From assembly GCF_018446385.1 (NCBI RefSeq), contig NC_056002.1, positions 6,497,474 through 6,561,473 of the forward strand: DNA of 64,000 nt, in the 5' to 3' direction. The notes beneath the pieces were generated by a model. It was given only the letters and a program-made list of their open reading frames with translations. It did not search any database and was not told the DNA's origin. Below, in pieces: positions 46,068-57,695 of this stretch. The translations under genes were made by a program, and so were the position numbers. Each line of letters opens with the position of its first letter. Position 1 is the first letter of the stretch. The stretch is from Zingiber officinale. Its lineage: Eukaryota > Streptophyta > Magnoliopsida > Zingiberales > Zingiberaceae.

Positions 46068-47613
46068 ATGACGGCCAAGGAGAACTGCGCCCCTCGCCTC
46101 ACCCGGGCTGCTGCCAAGAGATCCGTCTCTGCGGTCGCTGCGGATCCTCGTGGCCCGGCCAAGAAGAACCGCGTTGCTCTGGGCGAGATTACTTCGGCCG
46201 CCAACCCTGTCATCCACTTCGCAGCCGATCTCTCCATCCCTCCCCCTTCCAAACCCAAATCGAAGCCAGGGAGGAAGGAACACTCCTTGGAGTCTGCTCC
46301 TGTGGAGATCGCCGCCTCGGTGGACTCGGGGTCTGAGGTCCATGACCCTCAGCTCTGTGTGCATTACGCTTCTGATATATACCAGTATCTCAGATCTATG
46401 GAGGTTCGACTTCTTCTGAGTTTTTCCCCCTTCGTTTTTTTTTTCTGAAGTAATTGAGTATATATATGATATTGATTTCGTTGGATTTTTAGCTTGAGAC
46501 GAAGAGGATGCCAGTGGTGAACTATATGGAGACGGTTCAGAAGGATTCCACAGCTAACATGAGGGCGATTTTGGTGGATTGGCTTGTTGAAGTGGCAGAG
46601 GAATACAAGCTGGTATCTGATACCATTTACCTCACCGTTGCGTACATTGATCGATTCCTTTCTTTCAATCCAATAAACCGGCATAGATTGCAGCTCCTTG
46701 GTGTCTCTTCCATGCTCATCGCCTCGTAAGTCCTGACGGGCTTTGTGTATCAAATGAGGATCTTTGTGAGTTTTTATTGATCTGTTGATTGATTAGTACT
46801 CTACAACTGCAGGAAATATGAAGAGATCACTCCTCCCAGTGTGGAAGACTTTTGTTACATCACCGATAATACTTATACCAAGCAAGAGGTAGTCAAAATG
46901 GAGACTGACGTTCTAAATTTTCTCAAGTTTGAATTGGGCAGTCCTACCACCAAAACCTTCTTAAGGCGCTTTACTATGGCTGGTGAAGAAGATTATAAAG
47001 TGAGTGTTTATTCTCTCTTGGAATTGTATATTCCCAAAATGGTGTTGTTGCTTATATTCTCTCTTGATCAAATTCAAGCAGTATCCAGCTCTTCAATTAG
47101 AGTTCTTGTGTTGTTATCTTGCTGAATTAAGCTTACTGGATTATGGCTGCCATCGCTTTTTGCCTTCTATGGTTGCCGCTTCCGCTGTCTTTGTTTCTAG
47201 ATACACTCTTAATCCAAAAAACCAACCTTGGGTAAGATATGATTCTTCATATAAGGTGGTTTAGAGATCTCAATTCTGGTGCGAAGCTAACTATTTGTCT
47301 ACATTACAGAACAGGAAATTAAGTGAGTGCACTGGGTATAAATCAATTGATCTGAAGGATTGCATTCAAGCTCTACTTGATTTACAGTTGAAAAAGAAAG
47401 CACCCAACTTGGTGGCTATCAGAGATAAATACAAACAACACAGGGTAAGTTTATCTATCTAACTGGGAATTAGTCAAAGGTCGAGACAAACTTTAACCAT
47501 AATTTACTTCCGTCTTAACTTTGCACTCTTCATTTTGCCAGTTCAAGTGTGTATCCACGTTGGTTCCTCCTCCTGAGATACCTGCAAACTACTTTGATGA
47601 GCCCAAGGAATAA
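46068..47613 (+). CDS. CYCA3: A-type cyclin, A3 subgroup, six exons
   Basis: Exons 46068-46403, 46493-46725, 46813-46999, 47082-47231, 47310-47444, 47542-47613; 1113 nt, 370 residues, all junctions GT-AG and in frame. The start is chosen because [18 protein letters not shown] is typical of A3 cyclins. A destruction-box-like RVALGEITS is at 35-43, with Ser replacing the usual final Asn. The N-terminal cyclin box starts around residue 125 ([20 protein letters not shown]), with the A-type LVEVAEEY signature. [20 protein letters not shown] follows. The C-terminal cyclin fold includes [20 protein letters not shown], and the end is [11 protein letters not shown]3 cyclins activate CDKs in the nucleus at G1/S and S phase. 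Head to head with the dehydrogenase gene, 2.1 kb apart. Confidence 0.95.
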
Positions 47614-49498
47614 TTTGCATAAGGGTCAAGCAGCTCTGGCACACTTTGGCCACCTTTCTTGCCATTGAGATTTGGAGGAGAATATCATTGAGATTACACT
47701 TGGAGATGAAAGGAGCTCTACAGATATTGCCGATGTATGAATGCCACCTTTCTCGATTGCAATTAACAATTAATGTTAAGAAAGGTTCAATTAGGTATAG
47801 CTTTGTTTCCAAACTAGAGGAGAATCAGGAGATGCTTTTGTTTGTATGGATAACAGAGGTAATACTTGATCTCAAGGTTTGGTATATTTTTTGAGTTAAC
47901 ATACAAAGTTGTGAATTCACTTCAAGTGGACAGTGTTCTGAAATTGAAACTAATCTGCCAGTTCAACCCAATAGTTTAATTAGTAAAGGAATTTTAATTG
48001 AATTGGATTTTGGATTGGTTTGATACGAGCCTTTAATTTGTGGTTCATCTTGGTTCATTTATAAAAACTTTGAGCTTGATTATAATAGCACCTCATCATC
48101 GGAAACAACTTCAGCATAATAATTTAATGTTACTAAAGGATTGAGTGAGGGGATTAAAAAAGATTAATTAAGGGAAAAAATAATAAACTCAGCTAATCTT
48201 GGGGTGATTGGTTTAGTTTTATAGAATGTTTTTATTGGTCATTAGGGTAAGCCGATTGAATTAGGATGTTTGGGTGACAATATGAATGTTTTGTTGTATC
48301 AAATCATAGGGGTTAGAAAAAATATAATATATTTTATAGGTTATTCTTTTTGCACGAAAATTTTAATTTATTATTCTATATAATTTTTTTATTGGTCTTA
48401 CATTATAAATTATAAATTTTTATTTATTATTTATTATTTAATATTTCTATATTTTTTAAATTAATATTTAAATTAATTATGATTTTTAATTAAATTTATT
48501 TATAATTTTAATTAATAAATTAATTCAATTATAATTTTTATTTAATATTTAATTAACTTATGAATTTTAATTTAATTATAGTGTATTTTTTTAACTTACC
48601 CAATATATTTATTTTAAAAGAATTACTAATAATTTATAAAATAAAACATTATAAATAACTGTTCATTAAATAATTTATTTTTTAATTATTTAAAAAGAAC
48701 AATCATACATATTAATTATTAGCTTCATTTTGAACCGAAATTTTTTGAAATATACTCTTAAATTAAAAATTTTAAACATCACTTACACAATCATTAAAAT
48801 ATTTTTTATTGACGATTTTTTTTATTTTATAAATCTTTGATAAATTTTGCATTGGAAAGCTTTAAATTTAGAAAGTTTAAGAATATGGAAATGATTCATT
48901 TCTAAATTTTATATTTGGTTAACGGTAAATCTATATAGGGCCAGTTAGAAAATTAATTAAATATTATTAATAATATTTATACATAACAAATTATTAATTA
49001 GCCCTTAATTAAATTATTCATTATTCTCATTTTTTTTAGAATTTAAAATTAGCTGGAAAATTTATTAGAAACTTGAAATGAGTTAGAAAATTTATTGGGA
49101 ACTGTTAATGATATTTATCCATAAAAAATTAATAATTAGTTCTTAATTATATTACTCTTTTCGATGATAATTTTAATTAGTTCAGAAATAAGATCGATCT
49201 TAAAATTAAAACATATCACAACATTCTTCGTTATATTCTTCTTCTTCTCTTTCAAAAATGGAGATAAAAAACTCTAGAAATAAGAATTCTTTAATGGCAG
49301 AAAATTTTAGTTTAGAAGACGAAAGAAGTACTAATTGATTAATGACCATCATATTACAAGAAGTTCGAGTACAAAAAGGTTCTAACTTCGAGTTGAGTAG
49401 GGATCCTTTGGTCCAAGACCCCTGGACTAATCCCGGATCTTGCACATTCATTGGTGGGATGAGCTAGACCCCACCTATTTAATAGGTAGGATCTAGCT
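47614..49498. other. Cyclin 3' flank and AT-rich intergenic DNA
   Basis: The first 300 bp probably include the 3' UTR. 48350-49200 is very AT-rich, with repeated ATAATTTTTATTTAAT-like words and a duplicated GAAATGAGTTAGAAAATTTATT-like phrase (49055-49100). No gene seen. Confidence 0.5.
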
Positions 49499-49954
49499 TG
49501 TAGGATCGATGACGTGTTAGAGGAGGGGGGAGTTGAATAACACTCGTGACTAATTCGTTCGTTTCAGAAAACTCAAAGTAACACAGCGGAATAAAGAACA
49601 AGACAAAAGCAATGCTAACACAATTTATTTTATTTGGTTCAGAGCCTGTGACGACTCCTACTCCAAGATCCGCGATTGTTGATCGCTTTCAGTGGACAAT
49701 CATTAATAGTTTAAATAAAAATTACAAAACTTGAAGTACAATATAACAAAGTTACCGATAACAATAGAATTAGAAGTCTTTTGTCGGTTGTCTAAGCAGC
49801 GTTGAAGAAAACAGCAGTTGTTCGTTCTTGATCTCGAAAATTGTGTTGTTGAAGTAATTGATTGAGCCCCCCTTAAATAGCCAAGCTAGGTCTGATCCAG
49901 ATCCACTGATCTCGAGATTAGGTTTGACTCGTCGCTAATAGGTTGAATGACTCC

Positions 49955-50045
49955 CTAGTTCGGTTGACCGATCCTGCCTGAATCGGCCCATCTTCCCGTC
50001 CAAATTCAGCTTCGAATGAGTCCTTGTTCGGTCGACCGATCCCAC
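49955..50045. repeat. GGTCGACC-type palindromes in the LTR of C, TATA-proximal group
   Basis: GTTCGGTTGACCGATCC (about 49959) and GTTCGGTCGACCGATCC (about 50027) are near-perfect palindromes. With the group at 52605-52712 they form one U3 cluster now split by the solo LTR. The TATA-like box lies about 80 bp further along the minus strand. Confidence 0.75.
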
Positions 50046-50106
50046 TATCCTCGTTGGCTTATCTGATTAGATCCGATCAATCTGACCTGATTTCAATCAT
50101 CGTATA

Positions 50107-50133
50107 TGAAACAACCTATAACCAACCCTCAGA

Positions 50134-50192
<59 letters not shown>

Positions 50193-52594
50193 CATCACCC
50201 ACCAAACAAAAACCAAGCATATACTTATGACATGATACCAAATCAAACGTTCTATTTTATCGAAAATAAAAGCCAACATCTCTCACAAAGTATAACAAAG
50301 AAAATCCCGATCAAAAACCCTTGACCTCACCAAAACAAAAACCCTTCCCATGAGGAACATAAGCTCACCACTTCTAATATCCGGACAACGCCATGCATCC
50401 ATCCCGCCTACTCCGTCCGTAGGCCCTCCATCGTGTCGAGAGACACATCCTCACCTGTAATGTAGGCATCATGAGTCTACAACCCAGCAAATATAATCTC
50501 ATGTGATGAAACATGATATCCATAAAATAGTAGAGATAGGAGTTAAATGATAGAAACATATCTAAAAGGTTGTATAACAGAGAAGAAAAATGCGGTAAAT
50601 AAAGTTCCTACACAGTTAATAAAGGTGAATATGTTACATATCTGGTAACCATAATTAGAGCCAGTCAACAGTCCCATGAACCTAGAGGTACCTCCTAGAG
50701 AACATGCAGTGATTTAGCCGTAGCTACCATAAATTCCAGTATCAGTCAAGTTTGGATGAGCTTTCTCCGGAGCTCATCCCAGGTCACCCATCCCGTACTA
50801 CTACCACATATGCATATATTCAGCCATCTAGCCACATAAAACTTATTCTACCCATAGTATAAACAAAACAATAGCTCAATTCATTATATACTGTAAACAT
50901 GCCAATTTATCAATAACTAAATTCTTCGCATCATGTACACATGTCAATTTTCTGTATCCATTCATATTCAATCTGATTGTATCATAGGAAGGTATATGAG
51001 CATATATAGATATTAATTTGCAACAAGAGACTGATAAATATCCATTAAGCTTAAATGAAAACCAATTCAATTTGCAACCATACCAGTAACCAATTCAATT
51101 TCCTACTCCTAACTGAAAATTTGAAACAATAACGATTCATTCTTTTGATTCACTACAAACTGTATCCTCACAAAATCCCAACAGCAATAAATCCCAAGGA
51201 AAACCAAACTTACTACAAAACTATTAAATCTCCTAACCAACACCAAGAATATCACCACAAATGAGTCAACTAAGATTTTCTACAACATTATTAAGCAATC
51301 GAATCAACCCTACAGAAGGATCCACACAGAATTCTCAATTCAAAACCCATAAACGATATCAACAGCGGAGTAAACGTAACATGCAACTACACAAAAATTT
51401 TAAGCAAAATTCTCAAGGAGACACGAATTCGACTCTAAATCTCCACGACATATCCCAAACTGAAACCAGAACTCCATGGGAAGCTCAAATCACAACAGCA
51501 TCTCGGTCTAACATTTAGACAACAGATAACATGCAACTCACTAAACCGTATTCATCACTGAAATCACGAATTCAAACTCAATCACCCAACTCATAGAACA
51601 TTAGCCAAAACATTTAGGAGAGTCTACCAGGAAATATGAACTTCGTCGAACTGAAATCACTGCCAAAACTTCGGAATCGTATGCGAACCCAAACCAAAAC
51701 CTTCAGCCGAAACCTCCAACACGACACATCCCTACAGAGAAGAAGCCAATCCAAAACGTCTACAAGGAAAAGCCAATCGGGTGCTTCCACAAGAGAAGAA
51801 AACAATCGAAAGCATCAACCAGAAAGCGAATCGGAACATCTCCAAGGAAAAACCATTCAAACAGAACATCTACAAGAAGGAAACAGGCAAAACCCATACC
51901 AAACCTCACCTTCCTTAGGTTTCTCCACCCCTCTATACCCCATAGATATCAAATTATCACAGTAGATACAGTTGCCTGCTCTTGTGTTTCCTCATCCTCC
52001 CCGAAACCCCTGCGGCTTCCACTGCGTGTCCACGTTTTCCCCAGCATCCGTTGCTGAATGCTCGCAATCTCCTGTTCGATTTGCTCCACACGGTGGAAAT
52101 CGACTGCCAGCTCCGACGCCGCACTCTCTCCGCCGCGAGGATGTAGATCCGTCGAGGCTTGATAGCGCGTGAGGAGGCGGAACGATTGGGTTGTGGAGAT
52201 GGAGTGTGATACCGAGGAAATAAGGACTTTTATACCTAGGGCTATTAACTTGATATTAACTTAGATAAGTGTGGTTAATGAACCCTTATTTATTTTCCCT
52301 CCTAATTGGTGTTAGCTTGGGTAAATTAGGTTACCTAAATCTTTTATTATTCCCTATTAACCCTATCATTCCAATCCTTCAACTCTGTCGTAATAATTAA
52401 TCTTTGAGCCCCTTCATCATTCTTTTTTTCCTAAGTTTTTGTCGTAATAATTAATCTTTGAGCCCCTTCATCATTATTTTTTTCCTAGGTTTTCGTGAAA
52501 ATTCAGTAATTTAAACTTCCTGTTAACACCCATGAAACCTTAATTTGTTGCTTTATTTGATAATCTCCTTAACTAAAGTTTAGGGGACCTTACA
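50107..52594 (-). mobile_element. Gypsy-type solo LTR with GTATA target duplication
   Basis: 2488 bp. On the minus strand it starts TGTAAGGTCCCCTAAAC at 52594 and ends GGTTGTTTCA at 50107. GTATA flanks both sides (50102-50106 and 52595-52599). The TGTAAGG start and long LTR suggest a Gypsy element (Tekay-like is my guess). Inside are an (AT)n run (50137-50190), a 54-bp direct duplication with GTCGTAATAATTAATCTTTG (52387 and 52441) and a GC-rich stretch at 51970-52160. Short frames (51261-51965) are low-complexity. Inserted into the LTR of element C, hence younger than it. Confidence 0.88.
50137..50190. repeat. (AT)n microsatellite
   Basis: About 27 AT units near the minus-strand 3' end of the solo LTR; source of several YIYIYI frames. 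Confidence 0.95.
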
Positions 52595-52604
52595 GTATAT
52601 CCAC

Positions 52605-52712
52605 TGTTCGGTCGACCGAACCTTCAGTCGAATCCGTTCATCTAGCGGGAAATCTATCTGTTTGCTTTGGAGGTTCGGTCGACCGATCCCCAGTTTAGTC
52701 AACCGATCAAGG
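52605..52712. repeat. GGTCGACC-type palindromes in the LTR of C, distal group
   Basis: GTTCGGTCGACCGAAC (52608), GTTCGGTCGACCGATCC (about 52675) and the weaker GTTTAGTCAACCGATC (about 52693). Same family as the pair at 49955-50045. Confidence 0.8.
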
Positions 52713-53497
52713 CTAAGTCTAACCCTATAAAAATTAATAGTTTCCTACAAAACTGAGTTAGACAAAATACCATATAATATATAAATCAATAACTTGACAG
52801 TTTTTCGACTGTCCGATTCTGACTTTGAATTTCCTCCGGAAACACAAGGTCGAACCGATGCCTACTGTTCCCTCGATGGGGAGTGCGTCCTCACCTACTC
52901 CTCTCAGGAGAGATTACTTATTGCTAGACTGGTCCTCCAGACTAACTGAACTTTCTGCTGGACGTCCGCTCCACAACCTGTCTAGACTTCCCGCATAGGG
53001 TTACCACCCCCTAGGATCTAGGGTTACCTCCCCCTAGGGTTTTCCCATAACCTAGGGTTACCACCCCCTAAGACTTAGGGTTACCTCCCCCTAGGGTTTT
53101 CCATAATCTAGGGTTACCACCCCTAGAATTTCCCACCTGCCTAACCGCGGCTAGGACTTTCCATCACCTAGGGTTCCACCTCCTAGGATTTTCCACTTGT
53201 CTAGAATCCACTAGGACTTTTGCCTAAGACAATTTAGGACTTTCTTACAAGCTCAATCAACTTTGTTAGATCACAAGATAACTTAACTTTGGACCCTTTG
53301 ATATAATCAAAACCTAGGTTCGATCGTTTAGTGCTTTCTGCATCAACAATTTCTCCCTTTTTGATTATGATAATTTGGTTCAAAATTAAGTAAAACATAA
53401 CAATAATTTAAAGGATTTTTAGCTTGAGCATAGTACAATAATTTGTAAAAAAAACTCCCTTATGCTCCCCCTTTCATAAAAATTATGTTTAACTCTT

Positions 53498-54770
53498 GAG
53501 AGCTACTTTTTCCACCTTCCCAAATATCCTCACCTCCCGGCCCACCTCATTTTTTACCTTTATGCCCTTTCCTTATTCTCGCATTCACATTTTTTTTAAG
53601 TTTTGTTTCTTTTATTTTTGTTGGTTTTGTTTTTTTAATCAATTTTTATCAATTTTATTCTTTTTGAATAATTTATTTTTTATTATATGTTTATAATATT
53701 TTGTTTATTGTTTAGTTGTAGATTTTAAGGGTTATTATTTGTAAAAACTTTTAAAAGTATAAAAATTTTAAAAAACGACGTAGCACATACGGTGGACGCT
53801 ATATAAAAATAAAAATTTTAATCAATTTAAAAGGAGGAGAGGTTCTGACATGTGTCAAGGGTTGGAAGGGGGGATAATTTAAAGGGAGATGAGTGTTTTG
53901 ACATGTGTTAAGGATTGAAGGGTGGATAATTTAAAGGAATGGGAGGTTCTGACATATGTCAATTGGAAGGTGGGTAATTTAAAGATAGTGAAAGATTCTG
54001 ACATGTGTTATGTGTCAAGAATTGAAGTGAGATAACTTTAAGGGAGGGGAGGTTCTAACATATGTTAAGGATTAGATGGGGATAATTTAAGTGTCGAATT
54101 AGGAAAGTAATTTAAAGGATGGGAGAGATTCTGATTATGTTAAAAAATATATAAAATTAAAAAATTAAAAAATTGATAAAAAATAATAAATAAAGTTGAT
54201 TAAAAATAAAATTAAATAAAATTGGAAAAAATACGAGTATAAAATAAAAAATTTTGATAAAAAAATAATAAATAAAATTGATTAAAAAATAAAGCTAAAT
54301 AAAAATTAAACAAAATTTTTAAAAAATTATAAGTTAAGAAGTTAGGGGTATAAAGGTTATTTATATGGGAGACAAAATATGAAAAGGGAGGGGGTGTGTT
54401 AGAGGGGGTGGGAGAAGAAATTTAAAAAACTAAATAAAAATTAAAAAATATATAAGTATTGATAAAAAAATAATAAACAAAATTAATTAAAAAATAAAAC
54501 TAAATAAAAATTAAATAGAATTAAAAAATAATAAATAAAATTAATTGAAAATAAAACAAAATAAAAATTAAATAAAATTAAAAAATATATAATTATGGAT
54601 GAAAAAATAATAAATAAAATTAATTAAAAAAATAAAACTAAATAAAAATTAAATAAAATTGAAAAAAAAACAAAGAAAAAAAAGGGTAGAAATGATATTT
54701 GATAGGGGAGAGAGAGAGAGAGAGGAGGGGGAGGGGTGTGGTGTCAAATGGGGTGGGAAAAGCAATTTAC
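53498..54770. mobile_element. Mutator-like non-autonomous transposon with 9-bp target duplication
   Basis: 1273 bp. TTAACTCTT stands at 53489-53497 and 54771-54779, an exact 9-bp duplication as Mutator-like transposases make. Left end GAGAGCTACTTTTTCCACC; right end in reverse complement GTAAATTGCTTTTCCCACC; the inverted ends match in about two-thirds of 20 positions. The interior has a tandem array of about 55-60-bp units with GACATGTGT(T/C)AAGG and GGATAATTTAAAGG (53830-54130), A/T-rich variants of AATAAATAAAATTAATTAAA and a short (GA)n. No transposase. Nested inside element C. Confidence 0.72.
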
Positions 54771-54779
54771 TTAACTCTT

Positions 54780-57050
54780 AATTTTAATTTTTCTCTCCCC
54801 CTTTGACATAAATCAAAAAGTAATATAAGTGGAGAGAAGGTTGTTTGACAAAAAAGTTTTTATTCTGTTTAACTTTTAGTCCCCTTGAAATGTAGCACTT
54901 AAAAAAAACTTAGCTAATTTTTAAATGTTGAAAGTGAATTAGCTTTTTAAAAAAAACTCAGCTAAGCATAGTTTTGAAAATAATTATTTTGAAAAACACT
55001 TAGCTAAATTAGAAATACTTTGAAAATACTTAACTTTTTCAACAAAAACCTAGCTAAACTTAACCTTTGAAAATTACTTAGCTGTAAAAAAAAAACAACT
55101 TAGCTAATCTTATGTTTTGAAACTATCTTAGCTTTTTCTAAAAAAACTTAGCTAAACTTTAGCTTTGAAAATAATTGCTTTGACAAACACTTAGCTTAAT
55201 TAAAAATACTTTATTAAGTACTTTAGCTTTCTGAAAAGAAATTTTGATAACAATTTGGCTTTTAAAATGACTTTGATAAAAACTTAGTTTTAAAAAGATT
55301 TTGATAAACACTTAGTTAAGTATTTTGCTTTATAAAGGTTTTGATTAAAGCTTAGTTAAGTAATTAGCTTAAAAAAAAAATACTTTTTCAAAAATATTTG
55401 AACTTACTTTTTCAAACAAGATTGATTTCTAAAAATAGAAAACAACTGAACTTTTTAAACATTTACAAAATTAACTTTGAAATCTTGAAAAACAATGCTT
55501 TAATTAAAAAAATTAATGCCTTAAACTTATTTGTACTTCCCCTTAATTAATGTCAAAAACAAATGAATGCTTTTTAGGGTATCCTAGAGTCCAAGCATGT
55601 AAAATAAACATAAAAGTTATTATTTATTTTCCTAATTTTCATCTCACCCATTCTAGGTTATCAAGAATGTTCAGCTTATAAGTTTGTGTGAGATAGAGTT
55701 AAATATTTATGATATTGAAGAATATTTAAAAATAATAATTTAAGTTAAGTTTAGATTTCAAAAATATTAAATTTTAAAATTTAAAATATAAGTTTAATTA
55801 GATTTAAACATTTGACAATATTAAAATTTTGAAGTTTAATTATAATTTAAAAATTAATTAATATTAACATATTAAAAATTAATTAAGTTTTAAATTTAGA
55901 ATTTGAAATTAATTAATTAATTGAAATTAATTATATTTTTGAAAATGGATCATGATTTGAAAATTAATTATGATTTGAAAATTAATTATCATTTAAAAAT
56001 ACGGAAGATTTTGAAAATTAATTAAACTTTTGTAATTAATTAGATTTTAAAATTAATTATGATTTTATAATTAATTAGGATTTGAAAATAATTATGATTT
56101 TGAAATTAATTATGACTTTTAATTTAGTTAGCTTTAATTTAATTAATTTAGGTATAGTTAACTACTTTAAACCTAGGTCTATCTCACAATTTTCCAGATT
56201 TTCAATCAAGGAACCTTAATAGTTTTGTGAGATGGTTAATTTAATTTTCAATTTAAATTTTAATCTAAAGATTGATCAACATTTGAGTTAGATTAAGGTT
56301 TAACAGTTAGTCAATTAAATATTTATTTCAATAATTAGCTTACAGACTGTGGCGAACCACTAAGCCTTCTTAGGTATTGGATCATCAACCACTTCTAGAC
56401 AAAGTCTTTTAAAGAAATTAAATATTTAATTTTCTTCCTGAAAGATCTTAAGTCTAACTAGTCAAGTGTGAATCAAACATAAGTCCTTATTGATCCTTTC
56501 TAGGTTAAGCAAATAGTAATCATGAATGACATTTATCAATTAATTACTTATATGCATATTCATGGTAATTATGCATGAATCAAACAAATCAAGTATTTAT
56601 TAGTTAAGTTAACAAGTTACAATTTTAAGTTAACTTTTAAGTTGAGTTTTGAGTTTACTGATTAATTTAATGTTTGTCGATTGGTTTCATAATTAAAAGG
56701 TACTTGATTATAACTTACTTTGTAGAGTTTAAGTTTTACCTTAGACTTGTAATCCAAGTTTAGATTTTGTAATTTGGTTAAATTATTAACAATCTTTTCT
56801 AATTTATCAATTTTATCTTTTAAAATATTATTCTATTTTTCTAAGAGTTAATTTCTTATTTTTATTAAATAATTTTGAGTTATTCTTATTTAGATTTGAA
56901 TCAACTTTATTCATTACATTATTAGCATGCATATATATTCGAGAGAAATCTAAACTAGTACAATCAAGATTTGTTAGGGTACCAACATGCGTTGTAAAAA
57001 TTAGATTTTCATGTAATTTAAATTTACTAACCTTGATTTCCCCCCTTGGA
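54780..57050 (-). other. Noncoding interior of element C
   Basis: Very AT-rich, with recurring words AACTTAGCTAA (54900-55360) and GAAAATTAATTATGATTT (55850-56110). No protease, integrase, reverse transcriptase or RNase H frame on either strand. Confidence 0.6.
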
Positions 57051-57094
57051 TTCTTGGGTCTTCTTTCTAGGTATTGACTTTTGCAGTGACTCTT

Positions 57095-57535
57095 TCATTT
57101 GCACTTGAAGCATTCAATGTGCTTCTTTCCTTTCCGGATCAATTTATCCTTTTCCTTTGGTTGTGCCGACTGAATCTTACAAGTAGGGCACTGGTTTCTA
57201 TAGTGCCCTCTCTCCCTACACTTAAAATAAATTATGTGAAATTTACAATTTGAATTTACAATTTTACTTTTTTGATCCATGATAGGATTCTCCCCTTTGA
57301 TTGTTGTCATCTCGAATTCGGACTCAGATTCAGCTATCTCTTCTTTGGCTAATTCTTCTGAGTCTGGTTTGGAGGTTGGCTCTTGAGATTCATACTCAGA
57401 TTCGAACTCAGGTTCGACTTAGTCTTCTGGCTTTGAAGGAATCTCATGAAGCTTGATCAATTTCTCCCAAAGCTCCTTAGCATTGTTGAACTTTTCAACT
57501 CGATCAAGTTCTGAATTTGTTAGTCCGCATAGGCA
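57095..57535 (-). pseudogene. Gag fragment of element C
   Basis: Reading leftward from 57535: NNAKELWEKLIKLHEIPSKP, then a stop at about 57420, then an acidic Ser/Glu-rich linker. A zinc knuckle CRERGHYRNQC in IIYFKCRERGHYRNQCPTC comes next, then the start of a second knuckle (ECFKCK) cut by a stop at 57092-57094. Order and motifs match the intact gag of element A (3426-4901). The N-terminal third is lost at the break near 57535. Confidence 0.75.
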
Positions 57536-57695
57536 GGGACGGATCCAGGAATTAAAAGTAGGTTGAGCTGATTCCGAGTTAGTTGAGTCCGCTAAGAATA
57601 TTGTAAAAGGGGTCTGAGTTCATTTTATATACGGATTTATAAATAGAATTGTAAATAAATTAAAATTATACTTATATGGTATTTGAGATGTATTA
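57536..57695. other. Short repeat-like segment at the broken end of element C
   Basis: Begins CAGGGACGGATCCAGGAATT (from about 57534), a type of start I associate with terminal ends of hAT-like miniature elements. No matching right end or 8-bp duplication was found. Confidence 0.25.

Larger units (their letters stand above)
49499..53348 (-). repeat. 3' LTR of element C, split by a solo LTR
   Basis: Without the 2488-bp insertion and one duplicated GTATA the LTR is 1357 bp. On the minus strand it holds the GGGTTACC/CCCTAGG array (about 53215-52995, shared with solo LTR D), palindromes of GGTCGACC type (52605-52712 and 49955-50045) and a TATA-like TATTTAAG (about 49873-49880). The end has the CAACTCCCCCCTCCTCTAAC text typical of these LTRs. 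Confidence 0.82.
49499..57535 (-). mobile_element. Element C: 5'-truncated, gag-only-looking Copia-like element with nested insertions
   Basis: On the minus strand: a gag fragment (57535-57095), a long AT-rich noncoding region, a polypurine tract (AAAAAGGGAGAAAT, complement at 53349-53362) and a 3' LTR starting TGTTGATGCAG at 53348 and ending at 49499 (plus text TGTAGGATCGATG). No pol was found, so the layout resembles element A. The gag N-terminus, PBS and 5' LTR are missing; the break at about 57535 adjoins unrelated sequence. Two younger insertions are nested: a Gypsy solo LTR in the LTR and a Mutator-like element in the interior. Confidence 0.75.

Noticed and set aside
45586-46336. ORFs on both strands over the cyclin start (159 aa minus, 140 aa plus)
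   Set aside because: They overlap the well-supported cyclin exon 1 in other frames and show no motif; GC-rich sequence favours long random frames.
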